This document shows, in pieces, positions 16,147 to 23,770 of a DNA stretch of 64,000 nt. The stretch is from Clostridioides sp. Lineage in GTDB: Bacteria; Bacillota; Clostridia; Peptostreptococcales; Peptostreptococcaceae. The first letter of the stretch is position 1. Each line of letters begins with the position of its first letter. The translations under genes were made by a program, and so were the position numbers. Under the pieces are notes generated by a model. It worked only from the letters and a program-made list of their open reading frames with translations. It ran no database searches and was not told the DNA's origin. The stretch lies in assembly GCA_031261505.1 (NCBI GenBank), contig JAISJN010000005.1, forward strand, positions 62,001 through 126,000, in the 5' to 3' direction.

Positions 16147-17052
16147 TTATTTTTCGACTTTGAAATGTTTACATAGCTTGTCTAAGAACTTGTCCTCAAG
16201 AGGTGAGAATGTTTTTTTCTTGGAATATATGAAATAAAATTGTCTGACGAAATCCACATCCTTAATCCTGTATACTTTGAGTTTACCGGCGTTTGCGTAG
16301 TCTAAAGCTGAAACTTCGGAGATAAAGGAGACTCCTAGACCGATCCTAACCATTTCTTTTATAGCCTCGTTTGATTCAACATGAGCTAGTATACGCAGCT
16401 TATCGGTATGGAAATTGCTGGAATTTAATGTTTTAGTCATAAGAGTGCGTGTTCCAGACCCTTCTTTTCTCATTATAAAGTCTAAATCGTATAATCTATT
16501 TATATCAACATACCCGTCGGTGTTTTCAATATCGAGGTCATAGGGTGCAATCATGACGAGTTCGTCGTTTACGAGGTCGATATACTTTACCTGAGGATTG
16601 TTTATTTTAGTACCTACAAGCCCAAAACTGATTCTCTCACTTAGAATTTCTTGTATAGCCGATTGTGAGTCGTAATGACTAATAGAGAATTTGACATCTG
16701 GATAGCTCGCACAGAAATCCTGTAAAAATTTCGGTAAAATATAAGTTTCGGGTATTGAGCTACAGGCTATATCTATCATACCTTCAATCTTGCCGGAGTA
16801 TTCTTTTATATCGTAATAAGCTCTTTTACAGTCATTAAGAATTCCTATAGCATGCTCGTATAAAATCTCACCTGACTTTGTAAGTGTTATTATTTTGTTG
16901 CTTCTGTTCAATAAAACGGTATCTAGTTCTTTTTCTAAGTTTTGTATATGCGCACTTACAGTCGGCTGTGTCAAAAACAGCTCTTTTGCAGCCCTTGAGA
17001 AGCTTTGATGTTTTACGACAGCTATAAAAACTTCAAGTTGTTTGAAATCCAT
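16147..17052 (-). CDS. LysR-family transcriptional regulator
   Basis: Winged helix-turn-helix at the N-terminus (MDFKQLEVFIAVVKHQSFSR, LTQPTVSAHIQNLEKEL) followed by a two-lobe effector domain. About 301 aa. The second ATG (17052) is seven bases from AAGGGGG and fits better than the first (17058). The sequence resembles the clostridial LysR group annotated as selenium-metabolism-associated, and CysL-like regulators. That assignment comes from memory of the N-terminus and is not proven. It is divergent from the decayed ABC locus, with a roughly 290-base shared upstream region rich in ATAGATA/TATCTAT half-sites that suit LysR binding. Confidence 0.88.
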   Translation of the reverse strand: MDFKQLEVFIAVVKHQSFSRAAKELFLTQPTVSAHIQNLEKELDTVLLNRSNKIITLTKSGEILYEHAIGILNDCKRAYYDIKEYSGKIEGMIDIACSSIPETYILPKFLQDFCASYPDVKFSISHYDSQSAIQEILSERISFGLVGTKINNPQVKYIDLVNDELVMIAPYDLDIENTDGYVDINRLYDLDFIMRKEGSGTRTLMTKTLNSSNFHTDKLRILAHVESNEAIKEMVRIGLGVSFISEVSALDYANAGKLKVYRIKDVDFVRQFYFIYSKKKTFSPLEDKFLDKLCKHFKVEK

Positions 17053-17264
17053 TTCCATTCCCCCTTAATCACCATTTATTATACCATAGTTAGTATAAGT
17101 ATAGATAAAACAAATGCTAGCCCAATAAAAAATCTATAATAGAACAAAATAAATATAAATTTATCTATAGTTCTTATCTATATGCTAATTTACCTATATC
17201 TATAGGTGTAAAATACTCACATAATTACAAATTATCAAAAAAAAGTATTATTTGAAAAATACTA

Positions 17265-17294
17265 TTGAAGATGGACAAAAAGTAATGATATACT
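17265..17294 (+). promoter_or_regulatory. Promoter of the decayed ABC-2 locus
   Basis: TTGAAG at 17265, an 18-base spacer, TATACT at 17289, then a strong ribosome site AAGAGGAGG about 30 bases downstream. The ribosome site is not followed by a normal start, in keeping with loss of the 5' part of the gene. Upstream, TTATCTATAG...TATCTATAGG is a possible LysR site. Confidence 0.5.
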
Positions 17295-17345
17295 AGACAC
17301 GTATAGGAAATAGAGGTAAGAGGAGGTACTATAGAAAATATCTTC

Positions 17346-17849
17346 ATGAGCCAAGTATCTAGATTTGGGTATTATTTGTGCTGTCTACTAGAGCAGTTAG
17401 ACAAGATATTTATAGAGATAGGAGTAGTGGTCGGGATAGGATTTCTACTTGGAGCGAGGTTTCAAATGGTGAATCCTATAGTTTTACTAGGTACATTAGC
17501 AATAGCGATATTTGTATTTTTTTCTATGTCGCTTTTCATATCTAGTATTCTCGTATTTACAAGGGAGAGTTACCTTACCTTAAATACGTTGTTCGTATTG
17601 ATTGATTTTTTATGTGGGACTATGTTCCCAGTTGAATTTTTAAATAAGTACCTGAGGTTTATAGCAAATATGTTTCCGCTTACACATATTCTTAGAATCG
17701 TCAGAGGAATACTAATAAATGGAGATAACGTTTTTATGTATTCGGATTCAATTTTATTTGTGATTGTGGAAAGTGCAGTCTTCTGTGTAGGAGGTTTGCT
17801 GTTTTTGAGGAAGATAGAATCCAGTATAGTTGAGAAGGTCTTGCTTTAG
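17346..17849 (+). pseudogene. ABC-2 type permease, C-terminal fragment
   Basis: The 167-residue frame holds four hydrophobic segments and the ABC-2 permease landmark FLCGTMFPVEFLNK followed by MFPLTHILRIVRGIL. Intact permeases of this kind have about 240-380 aa and six helices; the first helices are absent. The promoter and ribosome site immediately upstream suggest an internal deletion fused the 5' end to the middle of the gene. It forms a unit with the ATPase remnant downstream. Confidence 0.75.
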
Positions 17850-17958
17850 ATAAGCAATCTAGTTGTAAATAGTAAATAAAAAATGTAAATAAGATAATAA
17901 GGCTGTAGATAATACTGAAATACACTTAAGCTAGTCGATAGAATAGGGGGATGAGGTC

Positions 17959-18579
17959 CTGATAGCTAAAAATCTATGTAAGATGTATACAGCAAAAGCT
18001 AAAAAAGGAATTTTCGGTCGTGCAGATATTAGAAAAAAGGTAGCTGTGGACGATATCAGCATCGAAATAAAGAAGGGGCATATAACAGGGCTACTTGGGC
18101 TAAATGGAGCGGGAAAGACGACAACTATAAAGATGCTGACGACATTGCTGGCTCCAACCAGTGGAATAATTGAAATAGACTATGTGGATATAATAAAGGA
18201 TAAATTATACGCAAGAAACAAGATAAATCTGATAATGGGCGGTGAGCGAGGTGTGTACTGGAGGTTGACTGAGAGGGAAAATCTGAGGTACTTCGGTTCT
18301 CTGTACAAGATCAATCCAAAAGAACTAGATAGAAGAATTGAGGAGACCTTGGAAGTCGTGGGACTTCAAAAGGCAGCAGACATAGTTGTAGAAAAATACT
18401 CAAAGGGTATGAAACAAAGACTTCAGATAGCGAGAGGACTTATAAACAACTCAGAGTACCTATTCTTTGATGAACCAACACTCGGACTGGATATAGTGAT
18501 CGCCAAGGAACTCAGAAACCACATAAGAAAACTTGCCGATTAAAAAGATAAGGGAATACTGCTGACAACGCATAGTATA
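17959..18579 (+). pseudogene. ABC-2 transporter ATPase, N-terminal part (nonsense codon plus insertion)
   Basis: NatA-type ATPase with Walker A LLGLNGAGKTTTIKML, signature YSKGMKQRLQIARG and Walker B YLFFDEPTLGLD. The reading begins around CTG 17959 after GGGGGATGAGGTC (no ATG; the first ATG is 17983). An in-frame TAA at 18541 interrupts KLAD-KDKGILLTTHSI, where GAA would be expected. The gene is then broken at 18579 by the immunity island and resumes at 21297 with EDINELCDYIYVIDSGKIVL. Joined across the island, the H-loop and the following Cys-Asp motif have normal spacing. Confidence 0.88.
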
Positions 18580-18684
18580 AGCTATTCCTCTGCTGTTTTC
18601 ATACAGACTACAGCACATTCTACCCTCGTATTCAACATTTCTAGCTATTAGTATAGGTTCATCATCTTCTTTAATTTTTGACAT
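18580..18684 (-). CDS. Small protein at the island end (35 aa if island circularised)
   Basis: MSKIKEDDEPILIARNVEYE then GRMCCSLYENSRGIA, behind GGGGGGTGAGGTG. In the integrated state the frame runs out of the island into antisense ATPase sequence (to 18460). If the island ends were joined, GCT TA|A would create a stop exactly at the junction. No function is known. Confidence 0.45.
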
Positions 18685-18717
18685 CACCTCACCCCCCTGT
18701 TAAATTTTATGAGACTA

Positions 18718-18927
18718 TTAGTTTGTACTATTACAATCTCTTAAGTTTTCTATACCTTGTTTAATCACATCTGGGTCTAGTCTAGTCAAGTTTTGAACTA
18801 CCGTGCATGCGTCAACAGCAGCAGCTATCTTCTTAACTAATGACTTATCTAGAGTTAGCAGAGACTTTATAGCGTTTAAAAGTTCAGCATTGTCTGCTTC
18901 GTTATTGCTTATTTGTTTGCTTAACAT
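18718..18927 (-). CDS. Small helical island protein
   Basis: 69 residues, MLSKQISNNEADNAELLNAI onward, start chosen at ATG 18927 because AGGAGGTGCGACAG precedes it. A promoter is visible upstream (18963-18992). It seems helical, with two cysteines. Unrecognised. It is followed after about 30 bases by the 35-aa gene, so the two are probably one transcript divergent from the XRE gene. Confidence 0.55.
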   Translation of the reverse strand: MLSKQISNNEADNAELLNAIKSLLTLDKSLVKKIAAAVDACTVVQNLTRLDPDVIKQGIENLRDCNSTN

Positions 18928-18962
18928 CTGTCGCACCTCCTTTCTGTTTCGTTCTTGAGTCT

Positions 18963-18992
18963 ATTATATAGCCTCAAAGCATCATTAGACAA
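18963..18992 (-). promoter_or_regulatory. Promoter for the small minus-strand island genes
   Basis: On the minus strand TTGTCT, an 18-base spacer, then TATAAT, about 35 bases before the gene start. Confidence 0.6.
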
Positions 18993-19096
18993 CTGTTATT
19001 TTTAAACTTATATACGCTAAGTGTCTAAAGTGGCTACATTTCAATGATTTTAAGCAATAAAATTTATTTATTAACGACGCATTGAAGCGAAAACAG

Positions 19097-19125
19097 TTGC
19101 ATTGTAGCACAATTCAATATATAAT
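19097..19125 (+). promoter_or_regulatory. Promoter of the XRE regulator
   Basis: TTGCAT, a 17-base spacer, then TATAAT. The spacer and the flank hold related words (CATTGAAGC, CATTGTAGC, CAATTCAAT) that may be operator half-sites for the XRE protein. Confidence 0.65.
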
Positions 19126-19155
19126 AAGTTTATAGGTATGAAAGGTGGTGAAAAA

Positions 19156-19560
19156 ATGCAAATAGGCGAACGCTTGAAACAGATAAGAATTGAAAAAGGG
19201 ATATCGCAGCAGGAAATGGCTGAGAGGTTACGACTCAGTAGAACCGCAATATCTGGGTATGAGCTCGGTAGAAGGGATATATCAGAACGAATGATGGAAG
19301 ACATCTGCGATATATTTAATGTCAATTATAACTGGTTTGCGAACGGCGAGGGCGATATGTTCTATGAAATGTCAGATAAAGATATATTACTTGCAGACGC
19401 GTTGGGGGTTCTAGGTGACACAGAAGATGAAGATCTTATAGACTTAGTTATAGCTATATGTAATCTTGATAATCAATACATAAAGTTAATAGTTAATCTA
19501 ATTCAAAATGTCGATGAAGTATCCGATGCGATACTCACAATTAAAAAACTGTTACCATAA
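19156..19560 (+). CDS. XRE-family HTH repressor
   Basis: 134 residues. Cro/CI-type helix-turn-helix at about residues 5-58: IGERLKQIRIEKGISQQEMA, RLRLSRTAISGYELGRRDIS. The C-terminal half is acidic and helical, with no peptidase domain. ATG at 19156 follows AAGGTGGTGAAAAA; an earlier in-frame ATG lies within that ribosome site. It stands between two divergent units of the island and could repress the 18.7-kb genes, its own promoter, or both. Confidence 0.85.
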   Translation: MQIGERLKQIRIEKGISQQEMAERLRLSRTAISGYELGRRDISERMMEDICDIFNVNYNWFANGEGDMFYEMSDKDILLADALGVLGDTEDEDLIDLVIAICNLDNQYIKLIVNLIQNVDEVSDAILTIKKLLP

Positions 19561-19583
19561 ATAATTGGTAGCAGTTTTTTCTA

Positions 19584-19751
19584 TTACTTAAGATTTAATT
19601 GTTTCTCAATAATAGCTATCTTCTTCTCTTTAAGGCTTCTCCCGTTTATATCTAAGTAAGTAACTATTCTATATATGCGTTCCGAGCGAGTCAGTTTTAA
19701 AGCATTGTATTCGCTAATAATATTATTTAAGTTATCTTGATAATTTATCAT
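19584..19751 (-). CDS. 55-aa protein divergent from the S24 repressor
   Basis: Frame MINYQDNLNNIISEYNALKL, TRSERIYRIVTYLDINGRSL, KEKKIAIIEKQLNLK, stop TAA at 19584. AGGTTGAGA precedes the ATG. A near-consensus promoter (TTGACA-17-TATCAT) reads toward it and carries the repressor operator in its spacer. The fold looks like three helices, but I cannot recognise a standard HTH. By position it corresponds to a Cro or anti-repressor gene. It ends 23 bases from the XRE gene end, convergent with it. Confidence 0.55.
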   Translation of the reverse strand: MINYQDNLNNIISEYNALKLTRSERIYRIVTYLDINGRSLKEKKIAIIEKQLNLK

Positions 19752-19776
19752 TCTCAACCTACGTTTTATATTTACT

Positions 19777-19867
19777 ATGATAAACGATATATCGTTTTAT
19801 GTCAATAAAATAATTTATATAAATTTTACGATATATCGTCGACACATATCAAAACAAATGGTATTAT
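19777..19867. promoter_or_regulatory. Divergent switch: two palindromic operators on opposing promoters
   Basis: The perfect 12-bp palindrome ACGATATATCGT occurs at 19784-19795 and 19828-19839, centres 44 bp apart (about four helical turns). The minus-strand promoter TTGACA (19800-19805), 17 bases, TATCAT (19777-19782) contains the first palindrome in its spacer. The plus-strand promoter TCGACA (19839-19844), 17 bases, TATTAT (19862-19867) has the second overlapping its -35 box. This is the layout of a phage repressor-controlled genetic switch. Confidence 0.75.
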
Positions 19868-19874
19868 ATATCTA

Positions 19875-19930
19875 GAAGGAAGGAAGGAAGGAAGGAAGGA
19901 AGGAAGGAAGGAAGGAAGGAAGGAAGGAAG
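19875..19930 (+). repeat. (GAAG)14 tetranucleotide tract forming the repressor ribosome site
   Basis: Fourteen uninterrupted GAAG units, 56 bp, begin about eight bases after the -10 box of the repressor promoter; the last G is the first base of the GTG start. GGAAGGAAGG supplies the Shine-Dalgarno in several registers. The tract occupies nearly the whole untranslated leader, so unit gain or loss changes leader length without changing frame. Confidence 0.92.
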
Positions 19931-20592
19931 TGAATAGAAAAAAAATGAATAGAAACACAAAATTAAAGTTAAAGATAATTAAAGAATACGGAAGCATTAG
20001 CAAATTTGCTAAAGTCGTTGGCATACCTGCCAGCACAATAGCAAGTGCACTTGCTAAAGATATTGATACTATGAGTCTAGACAAAATAAGAAGGATCTGT
20101 AAAGAGTTAAAAATAGATATAGAAACATTGGAGCCACTAGACAGTGCCTTTGATACTATAACAAGTATTGGAGGTATGCAACTTACTACAAGTCATAAGG
20201 TTAAGATAACAGTACTCGGCTCTGTCGTCGCTGGTATCCCTGTGGAGGCGATTGAAGATATATTGGACTACGAGGAAATAGACTCAAGTCTTGCAAACAC
20301 TGGCGACTTCTTCGCCCTTAAGATTAAAGGTGCTAGCATGGAGCCACAATTTTTTGAGGGCGATGTAGTCATCGTAAGAAAACAGTCATACATCAATAGC
20401 GGAGAAATTGGCATAATGCTTGTCAATGGATCGGATGCAACAGTTAAAAAAATTAAAAAAGATAGGAATGGTATATTATTAATAGGTAATAATACAGAAG
20501 TATACTCACCGCACTACTATACTAATGAAGAAATTGAAACTTTGCCCGTGCGTTGCATTGGTAAAGTTGTAGAATTAAGAAGGAAATTTTAA
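19930..20592 (+). CDS. LexA/CI-type repressor with S24 autoprotease domain
   Basis: About 220 aa. N-terminal helix-turn-helix (YGSISKFAKVVGIPASTIAS), then a hinge and a peptidase S24 domain. The self-cleavage site is VVAGIP (Ala-Gly, about residue 97). The catalytic serine is in IKGASMEPQFFEGD (about residue 139) and the lysine in GSDATVKKIKK. This family is cleaved when RecA is activated, so the protein is expected to release its operators on DNA damage. The start is GTG 19930 at the edge of the GAAG tract or ATG 19945. The two palindromes upstream are its likely operators. Confidence 0.9.
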   Translation: MNRKKMNRNTKLKLKIIKEYGSISKFAKVVGIPASTIASALAKDIDTMSLDKIRRICKELKIDIETLEPLDSAFDTITSIGGMQLTTSHKVKITVLGSVVAGIPVEAIEDILDYEEIDSSLANTGDFFALKIKGASMEPQFFEGDVVIVRKQSYINSGEIGIMLVNGSDATVKKIKKDRNGILLIGNNTEVYSPHYYTNEEIETLPVRCIGKVVELRRKF

Positions 20593-20593
20593 T

Positions 20594-20629
20594 AAAAAAA
20601 GGACACTAATCCACAGTGCCCTTTTTTTT
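20594..20629. terminator. Bidirectional terminator between repressor and zinc-ribbon gene
   Basis: Stem AAAAAAAGG(A)CACT / AGTG(C)CCTTTTTTT with seven-base loop, T runs on both strands. Confidence 0.85.
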
Positions 20630-20636
20630 ATTACTA

Positions 20637-21152
20637 TTAGAAACCAGATACTTCCGCAAGTTCGTAGTGATCTACATCACCAGTAGCCGTACCTATGGCT
20701 TTGAATTTCCAATTTCCTTCAGCTTTTAGATTATTAACATTTGCTAAAGCTGTTCCGAGTTGGTTATTGTCCTTATCATACAAGTTAAAAGTCACTTGAA
20801 CGTACTTAGCGTCTTTTCCGCTATTGTTTTTTATCTTTCCAGATAAATCAACCCCGCCTAGAGCGTTAGTTTCCGATGTAATCTCTCCTACTATTTCATA
20901 CTTCTCTTTCTTTGGTTCTTCTTTTTTAGTTTCTGATGTTGCTTTAGTGCTAGTACCTGCCGTACTTGCTGTCGTGCTGGTACCACCGTTCCCAATTTTA
21001 CTAGCAATTCCAATCACTACTATAATAGCAAGTACTATAAACCATGGTTTCTTATATATTGGTTTCTTATTCTTGTGCCCACAGTTAGGACAAGCCTTAG
21101 CACTTGCGGACATTTCCTTTCCACATGCTTGACACTCTTTCATTTTTGCCAT
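20637..21152 (-). CDS. Zinc-ribbon, single-helix membrane protein with C-terminal FxLYD-like domain
   Basis: 171 aa. The N-terminal zinc ribbon is CQACGKEMSASAKACPNCGH (four Cys). One transmembrane helix follows at about 35-52 (WFIVLAIIVVIGIASKI), then a Thr/Ser/Lys-rich linker and an outer beta domain with VTFNLYDKDNNQLGTALANV, resembling FxLYD domains. Proteins of this build are often found beside phage and ICE repressors; a role in superinfection exclusion or stress sensing is possible but unproven. Start ATG at 21152 with AGGAGG upstream. Confidence 0.75.
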   Translation of the reverse strand: MAKMKECQACGKEMSASAKACPNCGHKNKKPIYKKPWFIVLAIIVVIGIASKIGNGGTSTTASTAGTSTKATSETKKEEPKKEKYEIVGEITSETNALGGVDLSGKIKNNSGKDAKYVQVTFNLYDKDNNQLGTALANVNNLKAEGNWKFKAIGTATGDVDHYELAEVSGF

Positions 21153-21296
21153 TTCTTCTATCCTCCTATTTTATATAATTCCAATCTATATTATAATACA
21201 AATAGTCAGAAATGTTAACACCTTGTATTCGATATTTTCTGCAAGTGCTGGTATTTAGCCATTTTATTCATACACTCATGATGATAGGATATATTA

Positions 21297-21644
21297 GAGG
21301 ATATCAACGAGTTATGCGACTACATATATGTAATAGACAGCGGAAAAATAGTTCTAGAGGGAAGCATAGAGGAGGTTAAAAAATCTTTTAACCAAACATT
21401 TGATTACAGAATAAGAATAGCAAATGAATTCGAAGATATAAGCAAGGATAGGCTAGCTAAAATAGAAGATTCCAGCTTTAAATACGAGGATGAGGACGGG
21501 GAGAAATACATAGAGCTAAAGTCAAAAAAGAACGTACTTCCAGAGGTATTAAATTCATTGATATTAGATGAGATAGAAGTCGATGAAGTGACAAAGTTGG
21601 CTGAGTACAATAGCAGAAAGACTGGAAGTTTCAATTTTTATTAA
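21297..21644 (+). pseudogene. ABC-2 transporter ATPase, C-terminal part (beyond the island)
   Basis: Open from the island boundary: EDINELCDYIYVIDSGKIVL, EGSIEEVKKSFNQ, then a regulatory C-terminal domain ending KTGSFNFY before TAA at 21642. It completes the ATPase fragment at 17959-18579. It has no start signal of its own. The codons after the break are still clean, so the insertion is probably recent compared with the permease truncation. Confidence 0.85.
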
Positions 21645-21886
21645 ATTAAAATCGCTGTCAAATCAAGATTTATTAAATCGAAATGTGAACCTTGCTAAAT
21701 AAAATTAAAAACAAGAATTTCCATACGAATTTATTTAATGAATAGAATGAAAAGCTCAAAATATTTATAGGGGAATTCGATTCTTTTAAGGTAATCATTC
21801 GGCGATATACACTTTAAATAAATTAACTTACAAACAACTCTTTAATTAAATTGAGATATAATGTAAAATAAGAGAGTAATTTAGAA

Positions 21887-21916
21887 TTGTCGATAGTGTT
21901 TACTATCGATAATTTT
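21887..21916 (+). promoter_or_regulatory. Leader hairpin before the ABC exporter
   Basis: TCGATAGT / ACTATCGA, 8-bp arms with GTTT loop, followed by TAATTTTT, 40 bases before the exporter start and about 30 after a TATAAT box (around 21857). It could be an attenuator or an operator. The rest of the interval from 21645 shows nothing else. Confidence 0.45.
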
Positions 21917-21955
21917 TGTTAGTAGAAATCTTGCAACAAGAAGGAGGAATTCAAA

Positions 21956-23656
21956 ATGATAAAAGATTTTATCAAATATTACAAGCCGTACAAGACGATA
22001 TTTGTACTAGACCTAATAGCGGCTTTTCTATTTTCAGCATGTGACCTAATATACCCTATGATGACTAGACTCATAATGGATGATATAGTACCAAATAAAA
22101 AACTTAAATTGCTCGCCGTATTCGGTGGTGTCCTTTTAGTTTTATTTGTAATAAAAGCAGGGTTGAATTATTTCATGCAGTACTGGGGTCATATGGTCGG
22201 CGTTGGAATGCAGGCGGATATGAGGAATGAAGTGTTTACACATTTACAAAAGCTTCCAAATACGTACTTTGACAACAATAAATCAGGTGTAACTATGTCT
22301 AAGATAGTGAACGATCTGATGGATATTTCAGAACTAGCTCACCATGGTCCCGAGGACATATTTATATCTCTAGTGATGATAATAGGTTCATTTTTCCTTC
22401 TTTTAAGGATAAACGTACCTCTTACTCTAATGGTATTTGTAGTTGTTCCATTTGTAGTTTGTTTTGCAGCTATGAAGAGAAAAAAGATGAACGTAGCATT
22501 TATGGAGAGTAGGGTGACAATTGGTGACGTAAATGCCACACTAGAAAACAGTATAGCAGGTATGAAGGTTACAAAATCATTTGTAACAGAAAAAGAAGAA
22601 CTCAAAAAATTCGACAGGACGAATAAGACATTTATAAAGGCTAAGAGGCTTTCGTATAAGGTAATGGCGGAGTACTATTCAGGCATGAACCTGGGAATGG
22701 ATATATTAGGCTGGGTTGTAATAATAGCAGGTGGATATTACGCATATCTAGGTAAAATATCAATAGGTGGATTTGCAGCCTATGTGCTTTATGTAAAGAT
22801 GTTTACACAGCCTATGCAAAAGTTGATCAACTTTACTGAGCAGTACCAAAATGGTATGACGGGGTTTGAAAGATTTAAACAGATCATGGATGAAGAAAGA
22901 CAGAAGGAAAAATCAAATGCTATCGAGTTAAAAGACGTACGCGGAGATATAGAATTTAAAGATGTATCTTTTAAATACGATGATGGCACAGAGGTGATAA
23001 AGGACCTCGACCTAAAGATAGAAGCAGGTAAGACAGTTGCCCTAGTAGGACCTTCAGGTGGAGGAAAGACTACGATATGCAACTTGATACCTCGTTTTTA
23101 CGAGTACGACAGCGGAAAGATAACAATAGACGGAATAAGCATAAGGGAAGTCACTTTAAACTCACTAAGAAAAAATGTAGGGGTAGTTCAACAGGATGTA
23201 TTCCTATTTACAGGTACGATAAGAGAGAATATAATGTGTGGTAATCCAAATGCGACAGAAGAAGAAATGATCGAAGCTGCTGAAAAAGCTAAGATAGATG
23301 AATTTGTAATGAGTCAGCCAAATGGATACGACACATACATCGGAGAGAGAGGAGTCAAACTCTCAGGTGGTCAGAAACAGAGAATATCAATAGCTAGAAT
23401 ATTCCTAAAAAATCCTCCGATAATAATTTTAGACGAGGCGACTTCAGCTCTTGACAATGTTACAGAAAGAGAAATACAAGAATCTCTTGAGGAATTAAGT
23501 GTAGGTAGGACAAGCTTGATAGTAGCACATAGACTTTCTACAATTCAAAATTCAGATGAGATAATAGTATTTACCGACAATGGGGTTGAAGAGAGAGGAA
23601 ATCACGAAGAGCTTATGGCACTTGGTGGAATTTACAACACACTTCAGACTAAATAG
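21956..23656 (+). CDS. ABC exporter, fused permease-ATPase (MsbA/LmrA type)
   Basis: 566 aa half-transporter. Six transmembrane helices fill residues about 1-300. The nucleotide-binding domain has Walker A LVGPSGGGKTT (about 363), signature VKLSGGQKQRISIARI (about 467), Walker B PIIILDEATSALD and the H-loop IVAHRLSTIQ. It acts as a homodimer, exporting lipids, peptides or drugs; the substrate is not readable. ATG at 21956 follows AAGGAGGAATTC. It is a single gene, unrelated to the decayed ABC-2 locus before it. Confidence 0.93.
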   Translation: MIKDFIKYYKPYKTIFVLDLIAAFLFSACDLIYPMMTRLIMDDIVPNKKLKLLAVFGGVLLVLFVIKAGLNYFMQYWGHMVGVGMQADMRNEVFTHLQKLPNTYFDNNKSGVTMSKIVNDLMDISELAHHGPEDIFISLVMIIGSFFLLLRINVPLTLMVFVVVPFVVCFAAMKRKKMNVAFMESRVTIGDVNATLENSIAGMKVTKSFVTEKEELKKFDRTNKTFIKAKRLSYKVMAEYYSGMNLGMDILGWVVIIAGGYYAYLGKISIGGFAAYVLYVKMFTQPMQKLINFTEQYQNGMTGFERFKQIMDEERQKEKSNAIELKDVRGDIEFKDVSFKYDDGTEVIKDLDLKIEAGKTVALVGPSGGGKTTICNLIPRFYEYDSGKITIDGISIREVTLNSLRKNVGVVQQDVFLFTGTIRENIMCGNPNATEEEMIEAAEKAKIDEFVMSQPNGYDTYIGERGVKLSGGQKQRISIARIFLKNPPIIILDEATSALDNVTEREIQESLEELSVGRTSLIVAHRLSTIQNSDEIIVFTDNGVEERGNHEELMALGGIYNTLQTK

Positions 23657-23665
23657 TCTGAAGTG
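23640..23665. terminator. Palindromic hairpin at the exporter stop
   Basis: CACTTCAGACT / AGTCTGAAGTG with AAAT loop; the stop codon TAG is formed in the 3' arm. No T run follows, so it may act as a stability element rather than a terminator. Confidence 0.5.
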
Positions 23666-23770
23666 CATTGTACCAGTTTTACAGATTTAAAGACCATTTT
23701 TGAGTAAGCATTGATTTAGTATGAAATAAATGATATTTTAATGATAGTGCAATTGTTGGGGGGAGACAAT

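Larger units (their letters stand above)
18580..21296. mobile_element. Phage-like immunity island inserted in the ABC ATPase gene
   Basis: 2,717 bp lying between TA (18578-18579) and TA (21295-21296). Removing it and one TA restores the ATPase reading TTHSI/EDINELCD. It carries two small minus-strand genes, an XRE regulator, a 55-aa divergent gene, a LexA/CI-type S24 repressor with operators, and a zinc-ribbon membrane protein. I find no integrase, transposase or replication gene. The gene order resembles the lysogeny module of a Gram-positive temperate phage or ICE. It could be a deletion derivative, a satellite mobilised in trans, or a domesticated immunity cassette. Confidence 0.75.

Noticed and set aside
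18460-18579. C-terminal extension of the 35-aa island gene
   Set aside because: This part is antisense ATPase sequence outside the island and is open only by chance.
19872-20084. Minus-strand frame through the GAAG tract (repeated SFLP)
   Set aside because: It is the shadow of the tetranucleotide repeat and overlaps the repressor gene completely.
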